Positions 23,078 to 32,086 of a DNA stretch of 64,000 bases are shown here, in pieces. The notes beneath the pieces were generated by a model that searched no databases, was not told where the DNA came from, and saw nothing but the letters and a program-made list of their open reading frames with translations. Within the stretch, counting starts at the first letter, position 1, and each line of letters opens with the position of its first letter. The stretch lies in contig NZ_FTRU01000008.1 in the NCBI RefSeq assembly GCF_900148495.1, positions 1,240,001 through 1,304,000 of the forward strand, in the 5' to 3' direction. A program made the translations under genes and the position numbers. The DNA comes from Negativibacillus massiliensis. Its GTDB lineage: Bacteria > Bacillota > Clostridia > Oscillospirales > Ruminococcaceae.

Positions 23078-26064
23078 TCTGTTGTCTTGCCGCAGTTTAC
23101 ATCCTGAATCATCTCGGAAACCGACAATGCAAGTTTTGTCGGCGTTTTGCTTGGAATTCCAAGATAGTATCCCTGCAGATAATCTGCACCAAGACAGATT
23201 GCCATCTGCAATTCTTCGCGGGTCTCAATTCCTTCTGCCACAACTTTGATGTTGTTTTTCTTTGCATAGGTAATGACATTTCCAACAATCATCTGACGGT
23301 TGGTATCCAAGTCGATATTACGAATCAGCTCACGGTCAATCTTGATATAATCCGGAGAGAGGCTCAGAAGCAGCTTTTCATTGTTATAGCTGCTGCCAAA
23401 TCCATCCAGAGCGGTTTGTACATGGTATCTTTGCAGCCAGCTGCTTCCTTTTAAGCTGTTTTGAATATCTTCTTCTACCCGGTAGGTTGTCTCGATAACC
23501 ATGTTGGAAATCAGATGGCCATATCGCTGTTCAAACTGGTATTTATCCCGATCCGAAAGCACCTGACTTGGAATGGAGTTTACAAAGATCTTGACATCTC
23601 CAATCGTTTCTCTGCTCTCTTCATAGCTCTGCATAACCTCAAACCAGGTCATCTTTTCAATCTGGTAGAGTTTAGACTGAACCCTTGCAACCGAAAGCAA
23701 TTCCTTTGGTGTTTTGAGCATCTCTGTCTTTGGTCGGATAAATGCCTCGTAGCCAAATACAGAACCATCTTTTGCATTGACAATCGGCTGGAAATGATAT
23801 TCTACCTTTCGTTCTTCCAGGAAGCGGTTCAATTCTTTTCCGCCTTCCAACAGATAGGAATCCCTCTCATACTGCTCCCTGTTAAATTCCAGGTATTTTC
23901 CTTTTGACGTATTTTTTACCTGATACATGGCAAAATCAGCATAACGCATCAGCGTACTATATTCCGTACTATCGATTGGATACCATGCCACACCACCGGA
24001 AGCACGGACGTTGACACGTTCTCCATCCGGCAGTTCCATCTTAAAGGTATTCATGTCAATGTACAACTGATCGAACTCTTTTCTGAGCTCGTCCTGAGTA
24101 TCCGCGCCATACAGCAAAACGATAAATTCATCGCCGGACAATCTGGCTGTGATCTTCTTTTCCCATTTGATTCTTTTGAGTGATTCTGCCATATTTTTCA
24201 AATAGGTGTCACCCCAGTCGTGGCCATAGCTGTCGTTGATAAATTTGAGGTTATCCAAATCCAGCATCAGCAAAGCAGCAACCTTCATCACAGATGGATG
24301 TTTGAGTTTGTCTTCCATAATTTCGGAAAACGCTCTGCGGTTCATCAGGGTGGTCAGAATATCGTAATTTCGCTCATATTCCAGCTTGCGGCGTTCTTTC
24401 ATTTCTTTGGTAACATCTGTGAAGACACCGATGATGCGGTCTTTTTCTTCCAGTAGTTTCATAGAAAGCCAGTAATCCAGCTGTTTATGACTTAAAGAAT
24501 AAATTTTATATTCATCCTGCGTCATCTGTGATTCAATCGTATACCGTTCAGCCACCGCTTCTTTTATTTTTTCTGCGGGGATTCTCTGACAGGCTTCCGG
24601 AGGCATCTTCAAAATCTCGTTGATGCTTCCCATAAAATGAATCGTGTGACTATTTGTATCATATTCAAACGCTGCAATTCCAATATCCGCAATCGAGATG
24701 ATTTTCTGCAGGCGGGAAGCTGATTCCGCTACATTATCGCTCAGGTACTCGATTGCTTCTGCCAGACGATCAATCTCTTCGATTCGGGTTCTTCCCAGTC
24801 GGATTGGCTGGTTGTAATTACCAACCGAAAGTCTTCCTGCAAGATCAGAAATTTGTCTGGTTGTGCTCTTGATTGCTGCCAGACTGCCCAATATTCCAAT
24901 GATAACTGCACCCAAAACAGCTGACATCAAAAGATACTGTGTGGTCTTTACAAATTCCAGCAGATTTTCTTTTGGTAAAAATCCCATGATAACCCACTGA
25001 ACGTTCGAGAAAGGACTGTCATCTTCATAAAGTTCCAGGCTTTCGTAGGTACAGTACCATTCCTGATCTAATTGGAGAGATCCGTTTTGCGTTAAGGAAT
25101 AAATCTGATTAATTCCGTCCACGCTCTCAATGGAAAAAAGTTTTTCTTCAGAAAGAAATCCTTCTTCCTGTTTTTCGCTTTTTACCATGTTATAAAACTC
25201 TGACTGGTTATCCATTCGGCGCTGTGCCAGGACATAAATTCCGCTTTCCTTTTCATCCAACTCGCTGTATGGTAAAATCTCGCGGATTTGCTGTTCTGTT
25301 ATTTTGATTCCAACGATACCGTATACCATATTGTTTTTGGAAATCAGCGGAATAGTATAAGAAAAAACGGTGTCCTCCTCATAAGGAGAATACCAGTATC
25401 CCAGATTGTAGGATCTCTTCATTGGGTCATTGTTTGCCGCACGTATCGGTTCATAATAATACCGATTATCCTCTCCGGCATGCAATGTCCACCTTTCCTT
25501 CCAGTTTTCTGATTTTTCCAAAGGTATATCTTCCATGATAATTTCCGGTCCGCACTCCAACTGAAGCTCTCCTTCTGGAGAACGAACAATAGAAATTCCC
25601 GCCAGTGTCTGGTCCTGATCTTCTTTTTCCAATGAATCAGATGTTCCAAGGATAATGAACATTCCACTAACTCTGTCATTGTACATTCCATTGGAAACCT
25701 GTGTTGTCAGTTCCTTGAGCACTTGCCGCGACAGAACCTTTTTATTTCGTTCTTCTGTGCTTGAATAGGACTCTCCGGAAGCATTGAGCTGAACCACCCG
25801 TTCCTGAATAATCTCATTTACTTCATAAGAAAGCTGCTGTACATCCTGTTTCCACAGCTGCATTTCATGTTCTAAAACACCTTTGCGTCGACTAATGGTT
25901 TCGTGCATGATGTTTCCTGCATTTTGCCTGAGTTGATCGACAATTCCGTTTTCTTTAAATACAAAAAAGGCGACAACCGAAATTTGCAGCAACAACACCA
26001 GTGACATGATCCTCAACATACTACTAAAAATTGTAGTACTTCTTTTTTGCTCTTTCTTATGCAC
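23074..26064 (-). CDS. Membrane sensor with GGDEF and EAL domains (c-di-GMP turnover)
   Basis: A 996-residue protein starting at GTG, 8 bases after AAGGAG. Domain order: membrane helix (residues 15-35), a large extracytoplasmic sensor of about 330 residues (Cache-like), a second helix near 370-395 and a HAMP-like linker. A PAS-like segment, the GGDEF domain (ARLSGDEFIVLL, near 640, active-site variant SGDEF) and the EAL domain (start GYEAFIRPK near 773) follow. The EAL domain keeps FVNSIP, KIDRELI, VAEGIET and QGYYLG. It has ALDGFGSS where active enzymes have DDFG, and lacks the second Glu of the E-x-x-E motif (ETTY). The cyclase is probably active; the phosphodiesterase may be weak or a binding module. 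Confidence 0.9.
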   Translation of the reverse strand: MHKKEQKRSTTIFSSMLRIMSLVLLLQISVVAFFVFKENGIVDQLRQNAGNIMHETISRRKGVLEHEMQLWKQDVQQLSYEVNEIIQERVVQLNASGESYSSTEERNKKVLSRQVLKELTTQVSNGMYNDRVSGMFIILGTSDSLEKEDQDQTLAGISIVRSPEGELQLECGPEIIMEDIPLEKSENWKERWTLHAGEDNRYYYEPIRAANNDPMKRSYNLGYWYSPYEEDTVFSYTIPLISKNNMVYGIVGIKITEQQIREILPYSELDEKESGIYVLAQRRMDNQSEFYNMVKSEKQEEGFLSEEKLFSIESVDGINQIYSLTQNGSLQLDQEWYCTYESLELYEDDSPFSNVQWVIMGFLPKENLLEFVKTTQYLLMSAVLGAVIIGILGSLAAIKSTTRQISDLAGRLSVGNYNQPIRLGRTRIEEIDRLAEAIEYLSDNVAESASRLQKIISIADIGIAAFEYDTNSHTIHFMGSINEILKMPPEACQRIPAEKIKEAVAERYTIESQMTQDEYKIYSLSHKQLDYWLSMKLLEEKDRIIGVFTDVTKEMKERRKLEYERNYDILTTLMNRRAFSEIMEDKLKHPSVMKVAALLMLDLDNLKFINDSYGHDWGDTYLKNMAESLKRIKWEKKITARLSGDEFIVLLYGADTQDELRKEFDQLYIDMNTFKMELPDGERVNVRASGGVAWYPIDSTEYSTLMRYADFAMYQVKNTSKGKYLEFNREQYERDSYLLEGGKELNRFLEERKVEYHFQPIVNAKDGSVFGYEAFIRPKTEMLKTPKELLSVARVQSKLYQIEKMTWFEVMQSYEESRETIGDVKIFVNSIPSQVLSDRDKYQFEQRYGHLISNMVIETTYRVEEDIQNSLKGSSWLQRYHVQTALDGFGSSYNNEKLLLSLSPDYIKIDRELIRNIDLDTNRQMIVGNVITYAKKNNIKVVAEGIETREELQMAICLGADYLQGYYLGIPSKTPTKLALSVSEMIQDVNCGKTTE

Positions 26065-26394
26065 CTGTAATCTCCTTAAATTTCACACTCATACTATCAA
26101 TACGAAAAATACACTATACTTGGCATTTACCTGCATCACTATGTGCCTTATTATACCATAGAACCATTTCTAATGGCAAGAAATCCCAACTCTTTTTTGT
26201 TACCAATTCATCACATCATTTCGCTCTCACTTTGTCCTTACTTACCAATTTTTCAAAACCCCGCTCCTCATTTTACTTTTTTCCTCGTCCAGATTTGTCT
26301 TTTTTTCTTAAAACTTACCGCTTCTATTTATATATATTATATATTTATTTCTGTGAAGTCTATATTTTTTGTATTTGTTAAACAAATAACTTCA
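26065..26394. other. Divergent intergenic region between the c-di-GMP gene and the gcv operon
   Basis: The sequence is pyrimidine-rich and shows no coding region. A minus-strand extended -10 (TGG-TATAAT, 26150-26155) with TTGCCA 18 bases upstream (26174-26179) is the likely promoter of the GGDEF/EAL gene. I see no repeats or further conserved element in 26180-26394. Confidence 0.5.
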
Positions 26395-26423
26395 TTGACA
26401 AATGTTCCTGAGGGACCTATAAT
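26395..26423 (+). promoter_or_regulatory. Sigma-A promoter of the gcv operon
   Basis: Consensus TTGACA (26395-26400) and TATAAT (26418-26423) are exactly 17 bases apart. The transcript would start near 26430, just before the glycine riboswitch. Confidence 0.9.
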
Positions 26424-26454
26424 CGAGGTAACAAGTAAATCAGTTCGGATGAAG

Positions 26455-26650
26455 AAACCGAGAGATGCTGCAAAGCAGTGCTAAACCCGCTTTGCAGAGC
26501 CAACGGGGAAAATACGCAAAAACTCTCTGGCAAAAGAATCGGTTTTGGACGAAACTCTGTAAAGCTGTTTTCAGCACCAAGTATGCAACCGCGGATATGT
26601 CTGACCAGGAAACGGTCTGCGGGAATCTTTCAGGGTCTTATGAGCAGAGG
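26455..26650 (+). promoter_or_regulatory. Tandem glycine riboswitch
   Basis: Two glycine aptamers follow each other. The first is closed by AAACCGA with TCGGTTT and contains ACTCTCTGGCAAAAG, the conserved 3' block of the class. A short linker, GGACGAAACTCTG, leads into the second, which contains AGCACCAAG, CTTTCAGGGTC and is closed by CTCTG with CAGAG. Tandem glycine aptamers upstream of gcvT normally switch the operon on at high glycine. Confidence 0.93.
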
Positions 26651-26739
26651 CGTGGGATTGGATCTTTCTTAAAAAAGACTTCCTATGCCCCTGCTTTCTT
26701 ATACCCTTTTTTATCTTTTAAAAGGAGTGATCTTAAACT

Positions 26740-27822
26740 ATGGAACGCAAAACCCCTTTATATGATTGTCATGTCGCACTGAATGGAAAAATTGTTCCTT
26801 TTGCAGGCTACCTTCTTCCAGTACAGTATCCAACCGGAGTTATTGCAGAACACATGGCAGTCAGACAGCATGCCGGTATGTTTGATGTTTCCCACATGGG
26901 TGAACTGGTCCTTTCTGGTAAGGATGCTCTCGACAACGTCCAGATGCTGTTGACTAACGATTTCCGCGACATGGAAGCTGGTCAGGTTCGTTACAGTCCA
27001 ATGTGCAACGACAATGGCGGTGTAGTGGATGACCTGATTGTTTACTGTATTCGCAAAGATTGCTTCCTTTTGGTTGTCAATGCAGCCAACCATGAAAAGG
27101 ATGCGGCATGGATTACCTCCCACCTTTCCGGTGACGTAAAATTTGACGATCTTTCCGATCAGATTGCACAGATCGCTCTTCAGGGTCCTGAATCTGAAAC
27201 CATCCTCGCAAAACTTTGCAAAGCAGAGGAAATCCCGGCAAAATACTACACCTTCACCCAGGAAATGATGGTTGCAGGACACAAATGCTTGGTTTCCCGC
27301 ACCGGATATACCGGAGAAGATGGTTTCGAGTTGTACTGCTCAAGTGAAGATGCCGTTTCACTCTGGAATACTGTACTGGAAGCTGGCAAAGAAAACGGAC
27401 TGATTCCATGCGGACTGGGTGCAAGAGATACCCTTCGTCTGGAAGCCGGAATGCCGCTTTACGGTCATGAGATGAACGACGAAATCACTCCAAAACAGAC
27501 CGGACTTGGTATCTTTGTCAAGATGGACAAAGAAGACTTTATCGGCAAGAAAGCAATGGAAGAGATGGGAACTCCAACGATCAAACGCTGTGGTCTGAAA
27601 ATCACTGGTCGAGGCATTGCTCGTGAGAACTGCCCTGTTTATGTCGGAGAAAAACAGATCGGTCACACCACATCTGGCACCCATTGTCCATTCCTCGGTG
27701 GTGCTTATGCAATGGCTATTGTGGAAAAAGAGCCTGCTCCTCTTGGAAGCACTGTTGAGGTCGAAATTCGTGGAAAACGTGTTCCTGCCGAGGTAGTTAA
27801 AGTACAGTTTTACAAACGCTAA
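26740..27822 (+). CDS. gcvT: Glycine cleavage system T protein (aminomethyltransferase)
   Basis: GcvT transfers the methylene group from aminomethyl-lipoyl GcvH to tetrahydrofolate, giving 5,10-methylene-THF and ammonia. The 360-residue length is normal. Signatures are FAGYLLPVQYP, GMFDVSHMGEL, QVRYSPMCNDNGGVVDDLIVY (substrate and folate pocket), SRTGYTGEDGFELY and GLGARDTLRLEAGMPLYGHE. AAAAGGAG precedes the ATG. First gene of the riboswitch-controlled operon. Confidence 0.97.
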   Translation: MERKTPLYDCHVALNGKIVPFAGYLLPVQYPTGVIAEHMAVRQHAGMFDVSHMGELVLSGKDALDNVQMLLTNDFRDMEAGQVRYSPMCNDNGGVVDDLIVYCIRKDCFLLVVNAANHEKDAAWITSHLSGDVKFDDLSDQIAQIALQGPESETILAKLCKAEEIPAKYYTFTQEMMVAGHKCLVSRTGYTGEDGFELYCSSEDAVSLWNTVLEAGKENGLIPCGLGARDTLRLEAGMPLYGHEMNDEITPKQTGLGIFVKMDKEDFIGKKAMEEMGTPTIKRCGLKITGRGIARENCPVYVGEKQIGHTTSGTHCPFLGGAYAMAIVEKEPAPLGSTVEVEIRGKRVPAEVVKVQFYKR

Positions 27823-27888
27823 ATCAAAAGTATAAAATCATTTCATACACCAATTATATTCTTTATTGATTTTAAGGAGGAATTTCTT

Positions 27889-28269
27889 ATGACAAATCCA
27901 ACCAATATTCTTTACGCTAAATCTCACGAATGGGTTCAGGACATGGGCGATGGCAGCTTCCGCATCGGTCTTACCGACTATGCACAGAAAGAACTTGGTG
28001 ACCTCGTTTTTGTTAACCTTCCTCAGGAAGGCGATGAAGTGGAAGTTGGTTCTGCTTTCGGCGATGTAGAGTCTGTTAAGGCAGTTTCCGATGTATACAG
28101 CCCAGTCAGCGGTGTTGTCTGCGCAATCAATGAAGAACTGCTCGATCATCCAGAAAACATCAATCAGGACGCTTATGCTGCATGGATGATTCAGGTAAAC
28201 GAAGTATCCGACAAAGAAGAACTGCTTTCTGCCGAAGAATATGAGAAATTTTTAAGCGAGGAGGAATAA
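27889..28269 (+). CDS. gcvH: Glycine cleavage system H protein
   Basis: GcvH is the lipoyl carrier that shuttles the aminomethyl group between GcvP, GcvT and Lpd. The 126-residue protein has the lipoylation site ESVKAVSD with Lys64 as the modified residue, and the usual HEWVQ and LGDLVFVNLP segments. AAGGAGG lies upstream of the ATG. The lplA gene in the same operon would supply its lipoyl group. Confidence 0.97.
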   Translation: MTNPTNILYAKSHEWVQDMGDGSFRIGLTDYAQKELGDLVFVNLPQEGDEVEVGSAFGDVESVKAVSDVYSPVSGVVCAINEELLDHPENINQDAYAAWMIQVNEVSDKEELLSAEEYEKFLSEEE

Positions 28270-28270
28270 T

Positions 28271-29590
28271 ATGGGCTCCTACGTTCCCTCCACTTTAAAA
28301 GAGCAGAAGGAGATGCTCGAATCGATCGGGCTTTCCTCCATCGATGAGCTGTTTGCCCACATTCCAGACGAGCTGAAACTGAAAAGCGAGCTGAACATTC
28401 CATCCGGTAAATCCGAGATGGAAGTCAGCCGCACCATGAAGGATATCGCTTCTCACAGCCACATCTTTGGCACCATCTTCCGCGGTGCCGGTGCTTACAG
28501 CCATTATATTCCTTCCATTGTAAAGAGCGTTGTCAGCAAAGAGGAGTTTGTCACCGCATACACACCATATCAGGCTGAAATCAGCCAGGGAATTTTGCAG
28601 TCTATCTTTGAATACCAGACCATGATCTGTGAGCTGACCGGCATGGATGTCTCCAATGCTTCGGTTTATGATGGCGCTACCGCTGCCGCAGAAGCGGTCA
28701 ATATGTGCTGTGAACGCAGCCGTCAGGTTGTTTTCTGCTCCGAGGCTGCACATCCGGACACTATTTCGGTCATTAAAACTTATTGCTGGGCTGCCGGACA
28801 TGAACTTGTCCTTGTTCCACATAAGGACGGCAAAACTGATTGGGACAGCATCGCTTCCCAGCTTGACAAAAAAACTTCCGCCTGTGTCTATGTCCAGAGT
28901 CCAAACTTCTTTGGTCAGCTGGAAGAAGTAGAAAAAGCTGCTGAGCTGATTCATTCGGTAGGCGGAAAGCTCATCTGCGGATGCAATCCAATTGCACTCG
29001 GTGCACTCAAAACTCCCGCCGAACAGGGTGCTGATATCGCTGTTGGAGAAGGTCAGCCTTTGGGTATGCCACTGTCCTTTGGCGGTCCATACCTTGGTTT
29101 TATGGCAGCAACCTCCGCTATGATGCGAAAACTCCCCGGCAGAATCGTTGGAGAAACCACCGACGTGGATGGAAAACGCGCTTTTGTCCTGACTTTGCAG
29201 GCAAGAGAACAACACATCCGCCGCGAAAAAGCTTCCAGTAACATCTGTTCTAATCAGGCGTTGTGCGCTATGACTGCCTCGGTTTATCTGGCAGCAATGG
29301 GACCAGAAGGACTGCGCCGTGCTGCCCTGATATGCTATCAAAATGCACACACTCTGGCAGAAAAACTCTGCTGTATCCCTGGCATCCAGTTAAAATACAC
29401 TGGTACCTTCTTCCACGAATTTGTTACCGAACAGGCAGACAGCGACCGCATCCTGTCTGCTCTGGAAAAAGAAGGAATCCTTGGCGGATATCCTCTTGAG
29501 AACGGCGACATCCTCTGGTGCGCAACTGAAAAGAACACCACAGAGGAAATTGACAAGGTCGTTAATATCATCAGAAAGGAGCTTATGTAA
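28271..29590 (+). CDS. gcvPA: Glycine dehydrogenase (decarboxylating) subunit 1
   Basis: Subunit of the two-part P protein, 439 residues, the usual size for GcvPA. It starts one base after gcvH with GAGGAGGAATA as the ribosome site. Typical segments are FRGAGAYSHYIPS, TPYQAEISQGILQSIFEYQT, YDGATAAAEA and, near the end, QAREQHIRREKASSNICSNQ. With GcvPB it decarboxylates glycine and loads the aminomethyl group on GcvH. Its stop overlaps the gcvPB start (TAATG). Confidence 0.97.
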   Translation: MGSYVPSTLKEQKEMLESIGLSSIDELFAHIPDELKLKSELNIPSGKSEMEVSRTMKDIASHSHIFGTIFRGAGAYSHYIPSIVKSVVSKEEFVTAYTPYQAEISQGILQSIFEYQTMICELTGMDVSNASVYDGATAAAEAVNMCCERSRQVVFCSEAAHPDTISVIKTYCWAAGHELVLVPHKDGKTDWDSIASQLDKKTSACVYVQSPNFFGQLEEVEKAAELIHSVGGKLICGCNPIALGALKTPAEQGADIAVGEGQPLGMPLSFGGPYLGFMAATSAMMRKLPGRIVGETTDVDGKRAFVLTLQAREQHIRREKASSNICSNQALCAMTASVYLAAMGPEGLRRAALICYQNAHTLAEKLCCIPGIQLKYTGTFFHEFVTEQADSDRILSALEKEGILGGYPLENGDILWCATEKNTTEEIDKVVNIIRKELM

Positions 29591-31020
29591 TGCAACTGTT
29601 ATTTGAACGCAGCCATCCGGGCAGAGGATGCACCATCCTTCCAGCCTGCGATGACATCAATCTGGACGCTTCTCTTTGCAGGGCACAGGCTCCCCATCTT
29701 CCACAGCTGAGTGAAAACGAAATCAGCCGCCATTACACCGAGCTTGCAAAACAGACTCATGGTGTCAATGATGGTTTTTATCCGCTTGGCTCCTGCACCA
29801 TGAAATATAACCCGAAGATCAATGAAGAAATTGCTTCTCTTCCGGGCTTTACCGAAATCCATCCACTTCAGCCGGAACATACCGCCCAAGGTTGTCTGGA
29901 AGTTTTGAGCCTTGCTGACAAATTATTTAGCGAAATTACCGGCATGGATGCTATGACCTTCCAGCCTGCAGCAGGTGCCCATGGTGAACTGACCGGTCTG
30001 ATGCTGATTAAAGCTTACCATCAGGCAAACGGTGATCATGACCGTACCAAGATTCTGGTTCCAGACTCTGCACATGGCACCAACCCTGCTTCTGCTTCGA
30101 TGGCAGGTTTTCAGGTAGTCAGCATTCCTTCCCTTCCAAACGGATGCGTTGACACCAAGGCTCTGCGTCAGGCTGCGGATGAACATACCGCAGGATTGAT
30201 GCTGACCAATCCAAACACAGTCGGACTCTTTGACCAGAACATCTCCGAGATTACCTCCATCGTCCATCAAGCAGGCGGTCTTTGCTACTACGACGGCGCA
30301 AACCTCAACGCCATCATGGGAATCGTTCGTCCGGGTGATATGGGATTTGACGTTGTCCATCTGAACCTGCACAAGACCTTCTCCACCCCACACGGCGGCG
30401 GCGGTCCTGGTTCCGGTGCAGTTGGATGCAAAGAATTCTTAAAACCGTTCCTTCCATCCCCAACTGTCTGCAAGGATGAAAATGGCTATCACTTCTGCCG
30501 CAATAATCCACAGAGCATCGGTTCTGTCAAGGAATTCTATGGAAACTTCCTGGTTGTCGTTCGAGCTCTGACCTATGTCCTGACACTTGGAAAAGAAGGT
30601 ATCCCAGAGGCTTCTTCTAACGCAGTATTAAACTGCAACTACATGATGAATCACCTCAAGGATCTTTATGACATGGCATTCGACACCGGATGTATGCACG
30701 AATTTGTCATGACACTGGAAAAACTTAAGAAGGAAAAGGATGTTTCTGCGATGGATGTTGCAAAAGCTCTGCTGGACAACGGAATCCATCCACCAACAAT
30801 GTACTTCCCTCTTATCGTTCATGAAGCACTTATGGTAGAGCCGACCGAAACAGAACCTCGCGAGGTTCTCGACCACGCAATCGAAGTATTCCGCAGCATC
30901 TATCAGACTGCGATAGAACAGCCGGAATCCCTGCATGAAATGCCACTGCATACGCCGGTTCGTCGTCTGGACGAGGTTGGTGCTGCAAGAAATCCAAAGC
31001 TTCGTTTTTCCTTTGAATAA
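29590..31020 (+). CDS. gcvPB: Glycine dehydrogenase (decarboxylating) subunit 2
   Basis: The PLP-carrying half of the P protein, 476 residues. The PLP lysine is Lys262 in VVHLNLHKTFSTPHGGGGPG. Other family segments are GFYPLGSCTMKYNPK, FQPAAGAHGELTG, DSAHGTNPASA and VEPTETEP. It is translationally coupled to gcvPA by a 1-base overlap. Confidence 0.97.
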   Translation: MQLLFERSHPGRGCTILPACDDINLDASLCRAQAPHLPQLSENEISRHYTELAKQTHGVNDGFYPLGSCTMKYNPKINEEIASLPGFTEIHPLQPEHTAQGCLEVLSLADKLFSEITGMDAMTFQPAAGAHGELTGLMLIKAYHQANGDHDRTKILVPDSAHGTNPASASMAGFQVVSIPSLPNGCVDTKALRQAADEHTAGLMLTNPNTVGLFDQNISEITSIVHQAGGLCYYDGANLNAIMGIVRPGDMGFDVVHLNLHKTFSTPHGGGGPGSGAVGCKEFLKPFLPSPTVCKDENGYHFCRNNPQSIGSVKEFYGNFLVVVRALTYVLTLGKEGIPEASSNAVLNCNYMMNHLKDLYDMAFDTGCMHEFVMTLEKLKKEKDVSAMDVAKALLDNGIHPPTMYFPLIVHEALMVEPTETEPREVLDHAIEVFRSIYQTAIEQPESLHEMPLHTPVRRLDEVGAARNPKLRFSFE

Positions 31021-31047
31021 ATTATTCATTTCAGGAGGTATCCTTAG

Positions 31048-32055
31048 ATGATCGAAACGCTTTCTTATTATATCGGCAATTCCCTAAACCCTTATCTGAA
31101 CCTTTCCATCGAAGAATACCTCCTGGATACGGTACAGCCCGGGCAGATGATTCTGTATCTGTGGCAGAACGAACGTACCGTTGTAATTGGCAAAAACCAA
31201 AATGCCTGGAAGGAATGCCGCTTTCAGGAACTGGAACAGGATGGCGGGCATCTTGCCCGCCGGCTTTCCGGTGGAGGTGCCGTATTCCACGATACAGGGA
31301 ATCTCAACTTCACCTTTCTTGTTCCTACCAAAGATTATGACCTTTCCCGTCAGATGTCGGTCATTCTGGAGGCAGTGCGCAGTTTGGGAATTGACGCACA
31401 GAAATCTGGCCGCAACGACATCACCATTGATGGAAAAAAGTTTTCCGGCAACGCATTCTGCCAAAAAGGCGAAAACTCCTATCATCATGGCACTTTGATG
31501 CTTCATGTTGACACGCAGAAGGTCGCACATTACTTGAATGTATCAGAAAAAAAGCTGCGTTCCAAGGGTGTTTCTTCGGTCTCTTCCCGTGTATGCAACC
31601 TCTGTGATTTTGTTCCTTCCCTGACAACCAAAGAGATGCAACAAAAACTTCTGGAAGCTTTTGCAAAAGTTTACCACCTCTCCCCTCTCCCCATCCCGGA
31701 AACTGCGATCGACCACAAACGGGTCATGGCGCTGTACAACCAATATTCCTCCTGGGAATGGAAATTCGGGCGAAAAATTAAGTTTAGCTGGGAAGCAAAT
31801 GAACGTTTTGACTGGGGAGAAATTCAGATGCAGCTTCACATCAACGAAGGAATCATTCAGGATGCTCTTCTGTATTCCGATGCTCTGGACGCTGACTGGA
31901 TTGAGCTCTTATCACAAAAACTGATTGGCTGTCGGTTTGAACCGGAGTACATCTTCCTGAAATTGCAAAAACTTTCTTTTAACCAGACGCAAAACCAGAT
32001 TCTTTCTGATATCTGCAGTCTGATGCATCAGCAAAATTCCTCTGATTCTCATTGA
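31048..32055 (+). CDS. lplA: Lipoate-protein ligase A
   Basis: LplA activates free lipoate (or octanoate) with ATP and attaches it to GcvH. The 335-residue protein has the catalytic domain motifs RRLSGGGAVFHDTGNLNFTF and GRNDITIDGKKFSGNAFCQ, with the binding lysine in the latter, and a C-terminal accessory domain from about residue 245. AGGAGGT precedes the ATG. Its place in the gcv operon suggests salvage of lipoate for the glycine cleavage complex; no lipA or lipB is in the window. Confidence 0.93.
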   Translation: MIETLSYYIGNSLNPYLNLSIEEYLLDTVQPGQMILYLWQNERTVVIGKNQNAWKECRFQELEQDGGHLARRLSGGGAVFHDTGNLNFTFLVPTKDYDLSRQMSVILEAVRSLGIDAQKSGRNDITIDGKKFSGNAFCQKGENSYHHGTLMLHVDTQKVAHYLNVSEKKLRSKGVSSVSSRVCNLCDFVPSLTTKEMQQKLLEAFAKVYHLSPLPIPETAIDHKRVMALYNQYSSWEWKFGRKIKFSWEANERFDWGEIQMQLHINEGIIQDALLYSDALDADWIELLSQKLIGCRFEPEYIFLKLQKLSFNQTQNQILSDICSLMHQQNSSDSH

Positions 32056-32086
32056 TAACGGTATTCTCACGAAAGGTGGCTTTTTC

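Noticed and set aside
28295-29350. Minus-strand open frame opposite gcvPA
   Set aside because: Antisense shadow inside a well-defined operon; composition is not protein-like.
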